64,000 nucleotides of DNA from contig NZ_CP195119.1 of NCBI RefSeq assembly GCF_052056915.1, positions 2,356,001 to 2,420,000 on the forward strand, in the 5' to 3' direction. The notes under the pieces were generated by a model, which was given only the letters and a program-made list of their open reading frames with translations, made no database searches and was not told the DNA's origin. This document shows, one piece after another, positions 7,738 to 16,275 of the stretch. The DNA comes from MTP4 sp052056915. GTDB lineage: Archaea > Halobacteriota > Methanosarcinia > Methanosarcinales > Methanosarcinaceae. The position numbers were made by a program, and so were the translations under genes. Positions within the stretch are counted from its first letter, which is position 1, and each line of letters begins with the position of its first letter.

Positions 7738-8945
7738 AGCAATTCCTCCTTGAGGTCCAGGAACTGGCTTTCAACCTTGATCCCGGAACTTGCAACCTTC
7801 TTGGCTTCTTCGATTATCTTTGCGATGCTTTCCTTGGGGATATCCCGGCCTCCGTGCCCGATGGTGTAGCCGATGATCGGGATGTCGCACCTGCTGTTGT
7901 ACATGCAGGACTTGGTCTCGGTAAAGAGCGCACCCTCGTTTGTCCCGAGAGAGATGTTCTTGTCGAGCACTGCAACAGTTGCCGCATCCTTGATAGCTTT
8001 CCTGATCTGCTCCTTCGGGAATGGTCTGAAGGACCTGACTTTCAGGACGCCGATCTTTTCGCCTCTTGCCCTGTACTCGTCCACAACGTCCTTGATAGTG
8101 CCAAGAATCGAGCCCATGGCCATGATAATGACCTCTGCATCGTCGGTCAGGTACTCGTCGATAAGCCCGCCGTGGAACCTGCCGTAAATTTCTCCGAATT
8201 CCTTTGCCGCGGCCTCGATCTTTGGGAGAGCTGCCTGCATTGCCTTTTCCTGCAGGAACCTGAACTCCTCATAGGTGTCCGGGGCTGCAAAGGCACCGAA
8301 ACTCATCGGATTTGCAGGGTCGAGCACGTGTTCGGGGTCATATGCTGGCAGGAACTCGTCGGTCAGGTCCTGTTCCAGAAGCACCAGGGGTTCGTAGACG
8401 TGGGAAAGGATGAACCCGTCCATACAGGCCATGCCCGGCAGGAGGACGTCCTTGTCTTCAGCGACCTTGAAAATCTGGGGAAGCATGTCCGCAGATTCCT
8501 GAAGGTCTTCGGCATAGAGCTGGAGCCAACCGGTGTCTCTCTGGGAGATTGCGTCCTGGTGGTCGTTCCAGATATTGATCGGGGCGCTCACTGCCCTGTT
8601 TGCCACGGTCATGATGATCGGAAGCCTCATCCCGGCAGCGTTGAAGAGCACCTCGTGCATGAGCAAAAGCCCCTGGGAAGTGGTCGCGGAATAGCTCCTT
8701 GCTCCGACTGCGGAAGAACCCACCAGGGCGGAGATTGCCGAGAACTCGGACTCCACGTTGATGTACTCGCAGTTCGGGATTTCCCCGTCCGCAATGAACT
8801 GGGAGAGGTCTTCCACAATATGGGTCTGGGGAGTGATCGGGTATGCGGAAATCACATTCGGCCGGCAGATCTTTGCGGCGTGGGCGACTGCATAAGAACC
8901 TTCCACAACAACCATCCTGTCTTTGTCTGCAACATTAACAGCCAT
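7734..8945 (-). CDS. porA: Pyruvate:ferredoxin oxidoreductase, alpha subunit
   Basis: A 403-residue catalytic subunit. It begins MAVNVADKDRMVVVEGSYAVA; the early ISAYPITPQTHIVEDL motif and the SATTSQGLLLMHE segment are characteristic of PorA pyrimidine-binding domains. I place the start at the ATG at 8945, whose A and T share bases with the porD stop (TAATG), rather than at an in-frame codon 14 residues upstream inside porD. It overlaps porB by 4 nt at its end. With PorB, PorD and PorG it forms the heterotetrameric enzyme linking acetyl-CoA to pyruvate. Confidence 0.95.
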   Translation of the reverse strand: MAVNVADKDRMVVVEGSYAVAHAAKICRPNVISAYPITPQTHIVEDLSQFIADGEIPNCEYINVESEFSAISALVGSSAVGARSYSATTSQGLLLMHEVLFNAAGMRLPIIMTVANRAVSAPINIWNDHQDAISQRDTGWLQLYAEDLQESADMLPQIFKVAEDKDVLLPGMACMDGFILSHVYEPLVLLEQDLTDEFLPAYDPEHVLDPANPMSFGAFAAPDTYEEFRFLQEKAMQAALPKIEAAAKEFGEIYGRFHGGLIDEYLTDDAEVIIMAMGSILGTIKDVVDEYRARGEKIGVLKVRSFRPFPKEQIRKAIKDAATVAVLDKNISLGTNEGALFTETKSCMYNSRCDIPIIGYTIGHGGRDIPKESIAKIIEEAKKVASSGIKVESQFLDLKEELL

Positions 8946-9205
8946 TATTTCTCCTCCAGGACCATTTCGATTGCATTTGCAGGGCACTCGTTGGCGCAGA
9001 TCCCGCAGCCTTTACAGTAGTCATAGTTGTATTCGAAAAAGCCGTCGCCCTTCGGGCTAATGGACATGTCCGGGCAGACAATTTCGCAAATACCGCACTT
9101 GGTGCATTTGTCATAGATATAGACCGGCCGGTAGTTTCTCCAGCCTCCTGTCTTGTTTACCAGTGTTGAACCTGGCTCACAGACTCCACCCTGAACGATC
9201 TTCAT
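8945..9205 (-). CDS. porD: Pyruvate:ferredoxin oxidoreductase, delta (ferredoxin-like) subunit
   Basis: An 86-residue 2[4Fe-4S] polyferredoxin subunit. Two canonical CxxCxxCxxxCP motifs (CTKCGICEIVCP and CKGCGICANECP) bind the clusters that pass electrons from the TPP site to external ferredoxin. It overlaps porG by 4 nt upstream and shares the TAATG junction with porA. Size and motifs are those of the separate delta subunit of archaeal four-subunit enzymes. Confidence 0.95.
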   Translation of the reverse strand: MKIVQGGVCEPGSTLVNKTGGWRNYRPVYIYDKCTKCGICEIVCPDMSISPKGDGFFEYNYDYCKGCGICANECPANAIEMVLEEK

Positions 9206-9750
9206 GCAGATCTCTCCCGGGTCAGCTCGTAAGCTTTCTGGATGGCTTCGGCATTCTTTTCTCCAACCTTGCCGGCAAAGCGTTCTTTCACGGCGGCTTT
9301 GATGGAGTCAACATTGACTTCCCCCGTGGCCCCGGCAAAGGCTCCCAGGAGGACCGTGTTCACAATGGGTCTGCCCATGATGTCGAGGGCGACTTTCGTT
9401 GCGTCCGCGGCCATTACCTTTGCCTTTGTTTCAAGCTTGAGGTTTTCCGGTTTTTCTTTCGTATTGATGATGATAATCCCGTCATCCTTGATCCCGCTTG
9501 CAACATCTACTGTTTCAAGCAGGGTGGCATCCTGGACAATCACGTAGTCGGGTGTATAGATCTGGCTTCTGAGCCTTATGGGTGTGTCGCTGATCCTGGT
9601 GAATGCCTGAACGGGGGCGCCTCTGCGCTCCACCCCGAAAGCAGGGAAGGCCTGGCTGAATTTCCCGTCCGCAAAGGCTGCAATGGACAGGAGTTCAGCT
9701 GCAGTGACGGAACCCTGACCGCCTCGGCCGTGTATTCTGATTTCCTTCAT
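9202..9750 (-). CDS. porG: Pyruvate:ferredoxin oxidoreductase, gamma subunit
   Basis: A 182-residue subunit starting MKEIRIHGRGGQGSVTAAEL, the conserved N-terminus of gamma subunits (HGRGGQG). I start it at the ATG at 9750; a frame open to 9771 would add seven unconserved residues. The GVERRGAPVQAFTRIS segment is also family-typical. It is the first gene of porG-porD-porA-porB on the minus strand, each junction overlapping by a few bases. The promoter is probably well upstream: the nearest good TATA-like sequence on this strand is near 10110. Confidence 0.94.
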   Translation of the reverse strand: MKEIRIHGRGGQGSVTAAELLSIAAFADGKFSQAFPAFGVERRGAPVQAFTRISDTPIRLRSQIYTPDYVIVQDATLLETVDVASGIKDDGIIIINTKEKPENLKLETKAKVMAADATKVALDIMGRPIVNTVLLGAFAGATGEVNVDSIKAAVKERFAGKVGEKNAEAIQKAYELTRERSA

Positions 9751-10331
9751 CTGAGCTCTCCTCTCAAACACAAATTTGTTTTTCCTGGTGATTTTTTAGC
9801 CGTTTTTCAGTAGTTTAGGTTTTAGTTGATTTTCGGTAGTTGCTTCAGTAGTTTAAGTTTTAGTTGATTTTTGGTAGTTGTTGTACAGCCAGTCTGTCTG
9901 TACCTACCGTTGATTCAATTATCTTGATTGGTCATATCCGGCAGATCCGGTTTCGAATCTCCCGTAATCTCCGGACACCGCGGCTTCTGTATGACATTGA
10001 TATGAAGTTAATGTTTTGGGACGGCTTTGTTAACCTGAAAATATTGCAATTGTTTGAATTGTTTGATTATTCTTGATGTGCCTAAAATTGCTTTTAACAT
10101 ATTTTCAATTATATATTCACGCCGTTTGGTGTCCCGATGTTCATGGATAATAGTGTAGTTTATTATTAGTTTTTCGGTGAGTTTAAGAGAGTTGTTTTAA
10201 ATATTTACTATTTGAAATTATTTTTTAGATGAATTTAATTTACTTTTATTCAGGGTTAACCTGCTCTATGAGCCTGTTTTTCCCTACTTCTTTCGTAGAC
10301 AATCCATATATTCTTAATAGGTCTAAAAATT
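9751..10331. other. por leader/promoter region with a 37-bp direct repeat
   Basis: Some 580 bp between porG and the dihydrouridine synthase gene. A 37-bp direct repeat lies at 9806-9842 and 9844-9880 with two mismatches. On the minus strand a TATA-like element (gaatatataa) sits around 10108-10117; if used it would give a leader of roughly 330 nt before porG. No gene is supported here. Confidence 0.55.
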
Positions 10332-11303
10332 TTAATACTCTTCCCGGCAGGAACTTTTCATCAGCTCAATTATGGACTTTGCATCTTTCAAACCGTTAAT
10401 TTTTTCCCGGATATGCCGCGAGCCGTGCAGCCCCTTTGTAAACCACTGGGCCTGCATCCGCAGATTGATGGAGGAAAGGATCCCATACTCCTCCAGAAGG
10501 TTGATATAGGCTTCAAAATCCTCGAACTGCCGGGTCCGCGGGTCAGGCTCAAGCTTTTCTCCGGTCTCCAGGTAGTGCCTGATCCGCCAGAAGATAAAAG
10601 GGTTTCCCATTGCCGCACGTCCGACCATAAGCCCGTCGCAGCCGGTAAACTCCAGGGCATGTTCTGCAGATTCCTCATCCCTGATGTCCCCGTTTGCGAT
10701 CACGGGAATAGAAACTTCATTTTTGATCGCCCGGATCTGTCCAAGGTCCGAGCTTCCGGAATACATCTGCTCAGCCGTCCTCCCGTGAACGGTCAGGGCC
10801 AGAGCCCCCGCGTCTTCTATCAGTCGGGCAATTTCAAGGCTTTCTTCTTCTCTTCCCAGGATGCGGACTTTTGCGCTAACCGGGGTTTCCAGAGAGTCTA
10901 CAAGCCCGGATATTACTTCGTGCACGATTTCAGGGGACTTAAGAAGTGCCGAGCCGCACCCTGCCCGGGTGATGCACTTTGCAGGGCAGCCCATGTTCAC
11001 GTCAATCACCACAGGCCTGAGCTCTTCCTCCACTAAAAGCGCAGCCCTCTTCAGGGACTCGGGGGAATTCCCTACAAGTTGAACCCCAAAAGGCCAATCC
11101 TCCTGATCTGTCAGCCCCTTCATGAGCGCTTTCCGGTTTTCATTGATCAGGGCATCTGCATTGATCATTTCCGTGTACGTGAGATCAGCCCCGTACTGCC
11201 TGCAGAGCAGCCTGAAAGCCAGGTTCGTCACGTCAGCCATAGGCGCAAGAAGAAGGTTTCCCGGAAGTTCGGTACTGCCGATTGTCAGTTTTTTGAGCTT
11301 CAT
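10332..11303 (-). CDS. tRNA-dihydrouridine synthase (Dus family)
   Basis: A 323-residue FMN-dependent enzyme that reduces uridine to dihydrouridine in the tRNA D-loop. The TIM-barrel features are present: LLAPMADVTNLAFR at the N-terminus, MGCPAKCITRAGCGSALL with the catalytic Cys, the LTVHGRTAEQMYSG phosphate/FMN region, VIANGDI and the GRAAMGNPFIF segment near the end of the barrel. A helical C-terminal domain contacts tRNA. It stands alone. An 11-copy tandem repeat lies upstream of its start. Which uridine it modifies cannot be read from sequence. Confidence 0.92.
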   Translation of the reverse strand: MKLKKLTIGSTELPGNLLLAPMADVTNLAFRLLCRQYGADLTYTEMINADALINENRKALMKGLTDQEDWPFGVQLVGNSPESLKRAALLVEEELRPVVIDVNMGCPAKCITRAGCGSALLKSPEIVHEVISGLVDSLETPVSAKVRILGREEESLEIARLIEDAGALALTVHGRTAEQMYSGSSDLGQIRAIKNEVSIPVIANGDIRDEESAEHALEFTGCDGLMVGRAAMGNPFIFWRIRHYLETGEKLEPDPRTRQFEDFEAYINLLEEYGILSSINLRMQAQWFTKGLHGSRHIREKINGLKDAKSIIELMKSSCREEY

Positions 11304-11504
11304 TTTTCTTAGGATTGTTTTGTTTTTGAGGCCACCATTTTTCAGAGTGGTTCGGTGGTGTTTTTGTTTTATGCTATGCTCAATGATGTATCCGTGATAT
11401 ATTAAAAATTCAAAAAGACTTTGGATTAAGTTCTGAAAAGAAAGTGCTTCCTTAAAAGGGTATGGGTTTGCAAAAGAAGGCCCTGAAAACGCCGGGTTGG
11501 AGGT

Positions 11505-11708
11505 GAAGTAAAAACAGGGAGTGAAGTAAAAACAGGGAGTGAAGTAAAAACAGGGAGTGAAGTAAAAACAGGAAGTGAAGTAAAAACAGGAAGTGAAGTA
11601 AAAACAGGAAGTGAAGTAAAAACAGGAAGTGAAGTAAAAACAGGAAGTGAAGTAAAAACAGGAAGTGAAGTAAAAACAGGAAGTGAAGTAAAAACAGGAA
11701 GTGAAGTA
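11505..11708. repeat. 18-bp tandem repeat, 11 copies
   Basis: Eleven copies of an 18-bp unit (gaagtaaaaacaggaagt); the first three or so have gg where later ones have ga. It lies between the dihydrouridine synthase and signal peptidase genes, downstream of the latter. The open frame running through it (repeating FTSLPV) is a consequence of the unit length being a multiple of three and is not a gene. Confidence 0.92.
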
Positions 11709-11814
11709 GGTATCAAGGCCACTAAAAGTTGATTAACAGGTAGCTAGAAGTTCATTTAATGGAGCCTTTAAAGATCTATGAAAGGGACAGCCTTACTGCC
11801 CCTGCATTTGAGGT

Positions 11815-12372
11815 TCATGAGAAGAGAAGTCTGACATGCCCCAGGTAAGGAATCCTGTACTTTGCGGTTCCTATTATCCATTCCTCCTTTACGGGCACAT
11901 GATAGCTGATCTGCCCTTCCTGGTCAAAGTGTTTGTTCGTAACAGGGTTGTCCCCTTTGGTGATGTACCCTGAATAAGGGGCAATTGGACCGTTTTCCCA
12001 CATTGGATCCCCGGCTTCGACGTGGTACATGGCCCTGTGGATTATTGGAGTTACTCCTTCCTGGCCGTAGGGCCGGTAGAGTATAACGTCCCCGTAGTTT
12101 CCAAAGGACTCATAGTCGGAACTTTCCCCATCTTCGTTGGTGACCAGTTCGACCCTGTCGATATTCTTGATGAAGATGATGTCCCCTACCTGCATATGAG
12201 GCTCCATGCTTCCTGACTCCACAGCTACCATGGGAGTCCAGAGCCCGAATGCCAGTTTGGAAAGAATCATGAAAGCGATCAGGACAGCCACAACTGAGAG
12301 CATGTCCTTTCCTAGGGAAACCCAGAAGTTTTCTTCTCCCTGAATCCTGTTTTCCTTGTTAGCTTCGCTCAT
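11815..12372 (-). CDS. Signal peptidase I (archaeal/SipW type, family S26B)
   Basis: A 185-residue membrane protease that removes signal peptides from secreted proteins. One N-terminal membrane segment (about residues 22-46) is followed by the catalytic Ser box (VESGSMEPHMQVGDIIF), the box in which archaeal enzymes use His in place of the bacterial Lys (DVILYRPYG...IIHRAM) and the GDN box (TKGDNPVTNKHFD). This Ser-His-Asp arrangement is that of the ER/archaeal type. It stands alone on the minus strand. Likely clients in this window include the S-layer-domain protein at 31922-35194. Confidence 0.92.
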   Translation of the reverse strand: MSEANKENRIQGEENFWVSLGKDMLSVVAVLIAFMILSKLAFGLWTPMVAVESGSMEPHMQVGDIIFIKNIDRVELVTNEDGESSDYESFGNYGDVILYRPYGQEGVTPIIHRAMYHVEAGDPMWENGPIAPYSGYITKGDNPVTNKHFDQEGQISYHVPVKEEWIIGTAKYRIPYLGHVRLLFS

Positions 12373-12637
12373 AATCAGTCTTTTTCCCTTGATATCGCTT
12401 CAATTTTTAATGCCGTTTTATTTCTGATGTTGTTTTATATTTTATTCGGTTCATCAGTTTCTTTCGGCTTCCTATTTAATTTTTCCCATTATTATATTTC
12501 AATTAATATTTTTATTGGCAACCCCTGTCAATATAATACAATTTATATCTTTGTCTTAATTTTCCCCACCCTACTCTTCTTAACGTAACTACAATTTGTT
12601 TTTATCATATATTAACTTTCAATTTATTCATTCAGTC

Positions 12638-12659
12638 ATGATATTTATATAGTTATCAT
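12638..12659 (+). promoter_or_regulatory. TATA element inside an inverted repeat
   Basis: ATGATA (12638-12643) and TATCAT (12654-12659) flank an archaeal TATA-like core (atttatata). It lies about 115 bp before a nested hairpin at 12774-12845 and could drive a small RNA or the distant DP1 gene. The repeat symmetry suggests an operator over the TATA box. Seen directly; function inferred. Confidence 0.4.
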
Positions 12660-12773
12660 CTTCGACTGATGGACGGATGATCCTACAGAGAACTAGCTTT
12701 GTTCATTTTAATGGTTTCCAGGCAGTCCACCTGTAAGTTTTGGTATGTAACTCTTAATATGTATGTACCTTTT

Positions 12774-12845
12774 AATATTATGCTGAAGGAGGCTAAAGTC
12801 TTCTTTGATGATCACAAATTTCATCAAACTCTTCAGCATAATATT
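12774..12845 (+). ncRNA. Candidate structured RNA (nested hairpins)
   Basis: A perfect 15-bp inverted repeat (AATATTATGCTGAAG at 12774-12788 and its complement at 12831-12845) encloses a second perfect 8-bp one (TTTGATGA at 12804-12811, TCATCAAA at 12821-12828). The region is in a 720-bp gene-free gap and has a TATA-like element upstream. It could be a small RNA, an element in the DP1 leader or a remnant of a small mobile repeat. Strand is assumed from the upstream TATA. Confidence 0.4.
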
Positions 12846-12939
12846 CCATGAATTTTGTATCACATTAATTTTTATATTTTAAGCAGGTCTTTGCCTTGAG
12901 GCTTTGATCCGGTTAAAGTTTGATGATTTAATGCTTCAG

Positions 12940-13047
12940 TTCAGCTTCAACCAACTTCAAACAACTTCAAATCAGCTTCAAACAACTTCAAATCAGCTTC
13001 AAATCAGCTTCAAACAACTTCAAATCAGCTTCAAATCAGCTTCAAAT
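12940..13047. repeat. 10-11-bp tandem repeat
   Basis: About ten alternating copies of atcagcttcaa and acaacttcaa, ending 48 bp before the DP1 start codon. It would lie in the DP1 5' leader if transcription starts upstream. Confidence 0.85.
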
Positions 13048-13094
13048 TACTTTTTAATCGTGTTCGGAATCATTTCCAGAATCGGGTCGGAACC

Positions 13095-15029
13095 ATGAAT
13101 GAAATCAATATCATAAGGGCGGTTGCAGAGGAAGGGTATCAGATAAGCCCGGAAGCCGCGGAACTCATCAAAGCAAGTGATGTTTCCGGGCTCCTTCTCG
13201 AATACGTCCTTTCGACCATTGATGAATCTGTTTTTGTCATTGAAGCTGAGCACATTGACCTGGCAGGCTTTGCAGCCTCGAGAGTTGAAGGGGTTGCAGG
13301 AGCTACAGATGTTGCAGGCTCTATGGGCGCTTCTTCAGAATCTGCTATTTCGGAAGAGGACAGGAATGTCCCTGGTTCCGACTTTGGCCGGGATTCGGTT
13401 TCTGATGAAATTGAGAGGCTTTCCGTTTCAGGGGATCCTTTCCTTCCTGATGCTGTTTCGGGCCCTGTTTCGGATGCTGTTTCGGACCATGTTTCAGATC
13501 AGGTTCCCGATTCTGCCGCTGGTTCCAAATTCGTTTCCGGTTCAGTTCCGGGGGCTCTCCCTGACCCTGTCCCTGCTTCAGGTGCTGGCTCAGATCCGGT
13601 TTTATCGGCACCTTCTGGCCCTGCAGGCAGGGCAAATTCAGCTTCAGGATCTGGGAATTCGCTTCTTTTTTCGGCTCCATCCCCGGCTTCGAGGGACAGG
13701 CCCTTTTCTGCCGTTTCATCAGGGAGGGCTTCAGCTTCTTCTTCTTCTTCTCCTACCTCAGTTGTACGTTCTATCGGCGGCCCGAACCCCGTGACTGTGC
13801 TCTCCGATATCACCGGACATTCCACCTGTGTGGGAGAGTATATGCAGTTTGTGCAGTACTTCAGGGACAGGTACAGCAGGCTCTCCGAGATCATCAGGGG
13901 CAGGATCAATGCGCGGCCCATAGAGAGCCTGAAAGGCCGGAGTTTCAGGCGGGGGAGAGGGGAGAAAGGCTCTGAGGAGATCTCAATAATCGGGATGGTC
14001 TCAGATACCAGTACCACAACCAACGGGCACAGGATCCTTTCCCTGGAAGACCCTACCGGCTCTTTTCCCGTGCTCATCCGGAACAGTGAAAAGGAGCTCT
14101 TTGAACTTTCCTCCCGCCTTCTCCTTGACGAGGTCATCGGGGTCACAGGCTCGGTCACCAATGACGGAGGCCTTATGATGGCCAGCAAGATCATCCAGCC
14201 TGATGTCCCTAACAGTGCACTTCGGAGGACCGGGGCGAAAGGAAAGGTTGTCCTGATCTCGGACGTACATGTGGGAAGTGCCCAGTTCATGGAAGATTCC
14301 TGGCTAAATTTCCTGGACTTCCTGAAAGGGGACTCAGATTCTGAAGCCCTCAAGAAAATGGCGGGGGAAGTCCGCTACCTGGTTGTTGCAGGAGACCTGG
14401 TGGACGGGATCGGGATCTACCCTGACCAGGAAAAGGAACTCACTATCCTGGATGTCTATGAGCAGTACAGGAAAGCCGCCGAGTACTTCTGGGAAATCCC
14501 GAAACACATCCAGATCATCATCAGCCCTGGCAACCATGACGCTGTTCGCCAGGCAGAGCCCCAGCCCGCCCTTCCGGAACGAATCCGGGAACATTTTCCT
14601 CCAAACATTACTTTTGTAGGCAACCCTTCCCTTGTGGATCTGGACGGGGTCAGCATCCTGATCTACCACGGCCGCTCGATCGATGACCTTGTGGCAAGCG
14701 TCCCCGGAGTGTCTTACCAGGAACCTGCAGGGGCCGTCCTTGAGATGATAAAGCGCAGGCACCTTGCACCCATGTACGGCAGCAGGGTCTCCATAGCCCC
14801 CGAAAAGAAGGACTATTTCATAATTGACCCTGTCCCGGACATAATCCACACCGGCCACGTGCACACCCTGGGGGTACAGCGCTACAAAAACGTCCTCCTG
14901 GTCAACTCCGGGACCTGGCAGGCCCAGACTGAGTTCCAGAAGCGTGTCAACCTCATGCCTATGCCGGCTCAGGTGCCTGTTGTGGACCTTGCGGACTTCG
15001 GGGTCACGATTCTGAAGTTTGATGAATAA
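13095..15029 (+). CDS. polB: DNA polymerase D small subunit DP1 (3'-5' exonuclease)
   Basis: A 644-residue small subunit of the archaeal replicative polymerase PolD. The C-terminal half carries an OB fold (about residues 300-370) and a calcineurin-like (Mre11-type) phosphodiesterase with all metal-binding motifs intact: SDVHVGS, AGDLVDG, SPGNHD, YHGRS and TGHVHTLG. It should therefore be active as the proofreading 3'-5' exonuclease. A small helical N-terminal domain (about 1-55) is joined to the core by a long Ser/Pro/Ala/Val/Gly-rich linker (about residues 60-230), longer than I would expect for the family and likely disordered. The large subunit DP2 is not in this window. Confidence 0.95.
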   Translation: MNEINIIRAVAEEGYQISPEAAELIKASDVSGLLLEYVLSTIDESVFVIEAEHIDLAGFAASRVEGVAGATDVAGSMGASSESAISEEDRNVPGSDFGRDSVSDEIERLSVSGDPFLPDAVSGPVSDAVSDHVSDQVPDSAAGSKFVSGSVPGALPDPVPASGAGSDPVLSAPSGPAGRANSASGSGNSLLFSAPSPASRDRPFSAVSSGRASASSSSSPTSVVRSIGGPNPVTVLSDITGHSTCVGEYMQFVQYFRDRYSRLSEIIRGRINARPIESLKGRSFRRGRGEKGSEEISIIGMVSDTSTTTNGHRILSLEDPTGSFPVLIRNSEKELFELSSRLLLDEVIGVTGSVTNDGGLMMASKIIQPDVPNSALRRTGAKGKVVLISDVHVGSAQFMEDSWLNFLDFLKGDSDSEALKKMAGEVRYLVVAGDLVDGIGIYPDQEKELTILDVYEQYRKAAEYFWEIPKHIQIIISPGNHDAVRQAEPQPALPERIREHFPPNITFVGNPSLVDLDGVSILIYHGRSIDDLVASVPGVSYQEPAGAVLEMIKRRHLAPMYGSRVSIAPEKKDYFIIDPVPDIIHTGHVHTLGVQRYKNVLLVNSGTWQAQTEFQKRVNLMPMPAQVPVVDLADFGVTILKFDE

Positions 15030-15072
15030 CTCTTTCACTCTTTCACTCTTTCTCCAAAATTATTTTCCGAAC

Positions 15073-15081
15073 CTTATATAT
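15073..15081 (+). promoter_or_regulatory. TATA box of taw1
   Basis: A strong TATA element (cttatatat) lies in the 68-bp gap after DP1, about 21 nt before the ATG at 15098 and 30 nt before the ATG at 15107. At the usual TATA-to-start distance (about 26 nt) the transcript would begin almost at the start codon, so the mRNA is probably leaderless or nearly so. Confidence 0.55.
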
Positions 15082-15097
15082 ACGACAACGGATTAAT

Positions 15098-16090
15098 ATG
15101 GCGGAAATGTCAATGGAAAACCAGAATCAAGACCAATCATCGGGCAAACCACCCCTTCCCTTCGACATCCCGGATTTTGAGACCCTCCTGAAAAAACAGG
15201 GCTATGCCCTTGCAGGCTCCCATTCCGCGGTAAAGACCTGTCTCTGGCTCAAAAAAGCCATGAATGACGAAGGTTTCTGTTACAAGGGAAAGTTCTACGG
15301 GGTTGCGTCCCATCGCTGCCTCCAGATGACCCCTACTCTGCTCTGCAACCAAAGCTGCCTTTTCTGCTGGCGTCCGACTGAGGTTCCGGTCCCTGCACCC
15401 GGGGAATGGGACTCTCCTGAAAAAATCGTGGAAGAGAGCATTGCCTGCCAGCGCAAGCTGATTACGGGTTTCGGAGGCTCTCCAAACGCCCTTCGGGAAC
15501 GCTGGCTTGAGGGAAATGACCCGAACAACGTTGCAATCTCCCTTTCCGGAGAGCCAACGATGTACCCCTACCTTCCCGAACTCATTGAGGAATACGAGAA
15601 AAGGGGTTTTACCACTTTTCTGGTCACAAACGGGACAATTCCCGAAATGTTTGCGAAAGTAAATCCCTGCCAGCTTTACATGAGCCTTGACGCCCCGGAC
15701 CTGGAGACTTACCTGAAAGTCTGCCAGCCGAAATCTCCCGCTCTCTGGGACAAAATTTCCGAGTCCCTGGCCCTCATGAAGGAGAAAAGCTCAAGGACAG
15801 TTATCAGAATAACCCTTGTAAAGGGAGTGAACATGTTCAACCCCGAGGGTTATGCCGAACTCATCAAAAAAGCCTCCCCGGATTTCGTGGAAATCAAGGC
15901 CTACATGCATCTGGGTTTTTCCAGGCTCCGTCTCGAACGCTCTGCCATGCCAGCCCATGCTGAGGTGCTGGAGTTTTCGGAGCAGGTCGCCAAACACCTG
16001 GGTTATGAAATTGCAGATGAATCCGAGATAAGTCGGGTGGTCCTGCTTTCAAAGGACGGGAAGAAGTCTCCGGTTAGAAAGAAGACATGA
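15098..16090 (+). CDS. taw1: tRNA 4-demethylwyosine synthase (TYW1/Taw1)
   Basis: A 330-residue radical-SAM enzyme that condenses N1-methylguanosine-37 of tRNA-Phe with pyruvate carbons to form the tricyclic wyosine base. The radical-SAM cluster motif is CNQSCLFC (Cys 83, 87, 90). Three more cysteines at 48, 61 and 74, spaced 13 and 13, match the second [4Fe-4S] site of archaeal Taw1. The SLSGEPTMYP segment is the SAM-binding GGEP-like motif. It lacks the flavodoxin domain of eukaryotic TYW1, as in archaea generally. In-frame ATGs at 15098, 15107 and 15113 leave the exact start open; the TATA position favours 15107 if leaderless. Confidence 0.95.
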   Translation: MAEMSMENQNQDQSSGKPPLPFDIPDFETLLKKQGYALAGSHSAVKTCLWLKKAMNDEGFCYKGKFYGVASHRCLQMTPTLLCNQSCLFCWRPTEVPVPAPGEWDSPEKIVEESIACQRKLITGFGGSPNALRERWLEGNDPNNVAISLSGEPTMYPYLPELIEEYEKRGFTTFLVTNGTIPEMFAKVNPCQLYMSLDAPDLETYLKVCQPKSPALWDKISESLALMKEKSSRTVIRITLVKGVNMFNPEGYAELIKKASPDFVEIKAYMHLGFSRLRLERSAMPAHAEVLEFSEQVAKHLGYEIADESEISRVVLLSKDGKKSPVRKKT

Positions 16091-16105
16091 GAGGAAAATA
16101 AAGAT

Positions 16106-16275
16106 ATTTGATTATTCTCCTTTTCTCTTTCTGTTTTCCCTTTCCGTTTTCTCTTTCTGTTTTCTCTTTCTGTTTTTCCTTCCGTTTTTCCTTCCGTTTT
16201 TTTTCCGTTTTTTTTCCGTTTTTTTCCGTTTTCCCTTTCCGTTTTCCCTTTCCGTTTTTCTTTCCGTTTTTTTCA
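16106..16275 (+). terminator. Long U-rich tract after taw1
   Basis: About 170 nt of almost pure pyrimidine with repeated tttccgtttt and tttctgtttt units begin 15 nt after the taw1 stop. In the direction of taw1 transcription it gives a very long U-rich 3' region, which suits archaeal U-tract (aCPSF1-type) termination. No hairpin is obvious. Confidence 0.5.

Noticed and set aside
7854..9020. 388-codon plus-strand frame opposite porA
   Set aside because: It lies antisense to the clearly real porA and porD genes, and its composition is that of a codon-bias shadow.
9864..10076. 70-codon frame upstream of porG
   Set aside because: Lies in the likely por leader region, has atypical composition and no conserved features.
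11426..11722. 98-codon frame with repeated FTSLPV
   Set aside because: It is the translation of an 18-bp tandem repeat whose period is a multiple of three; no start signals or conserved flanks.
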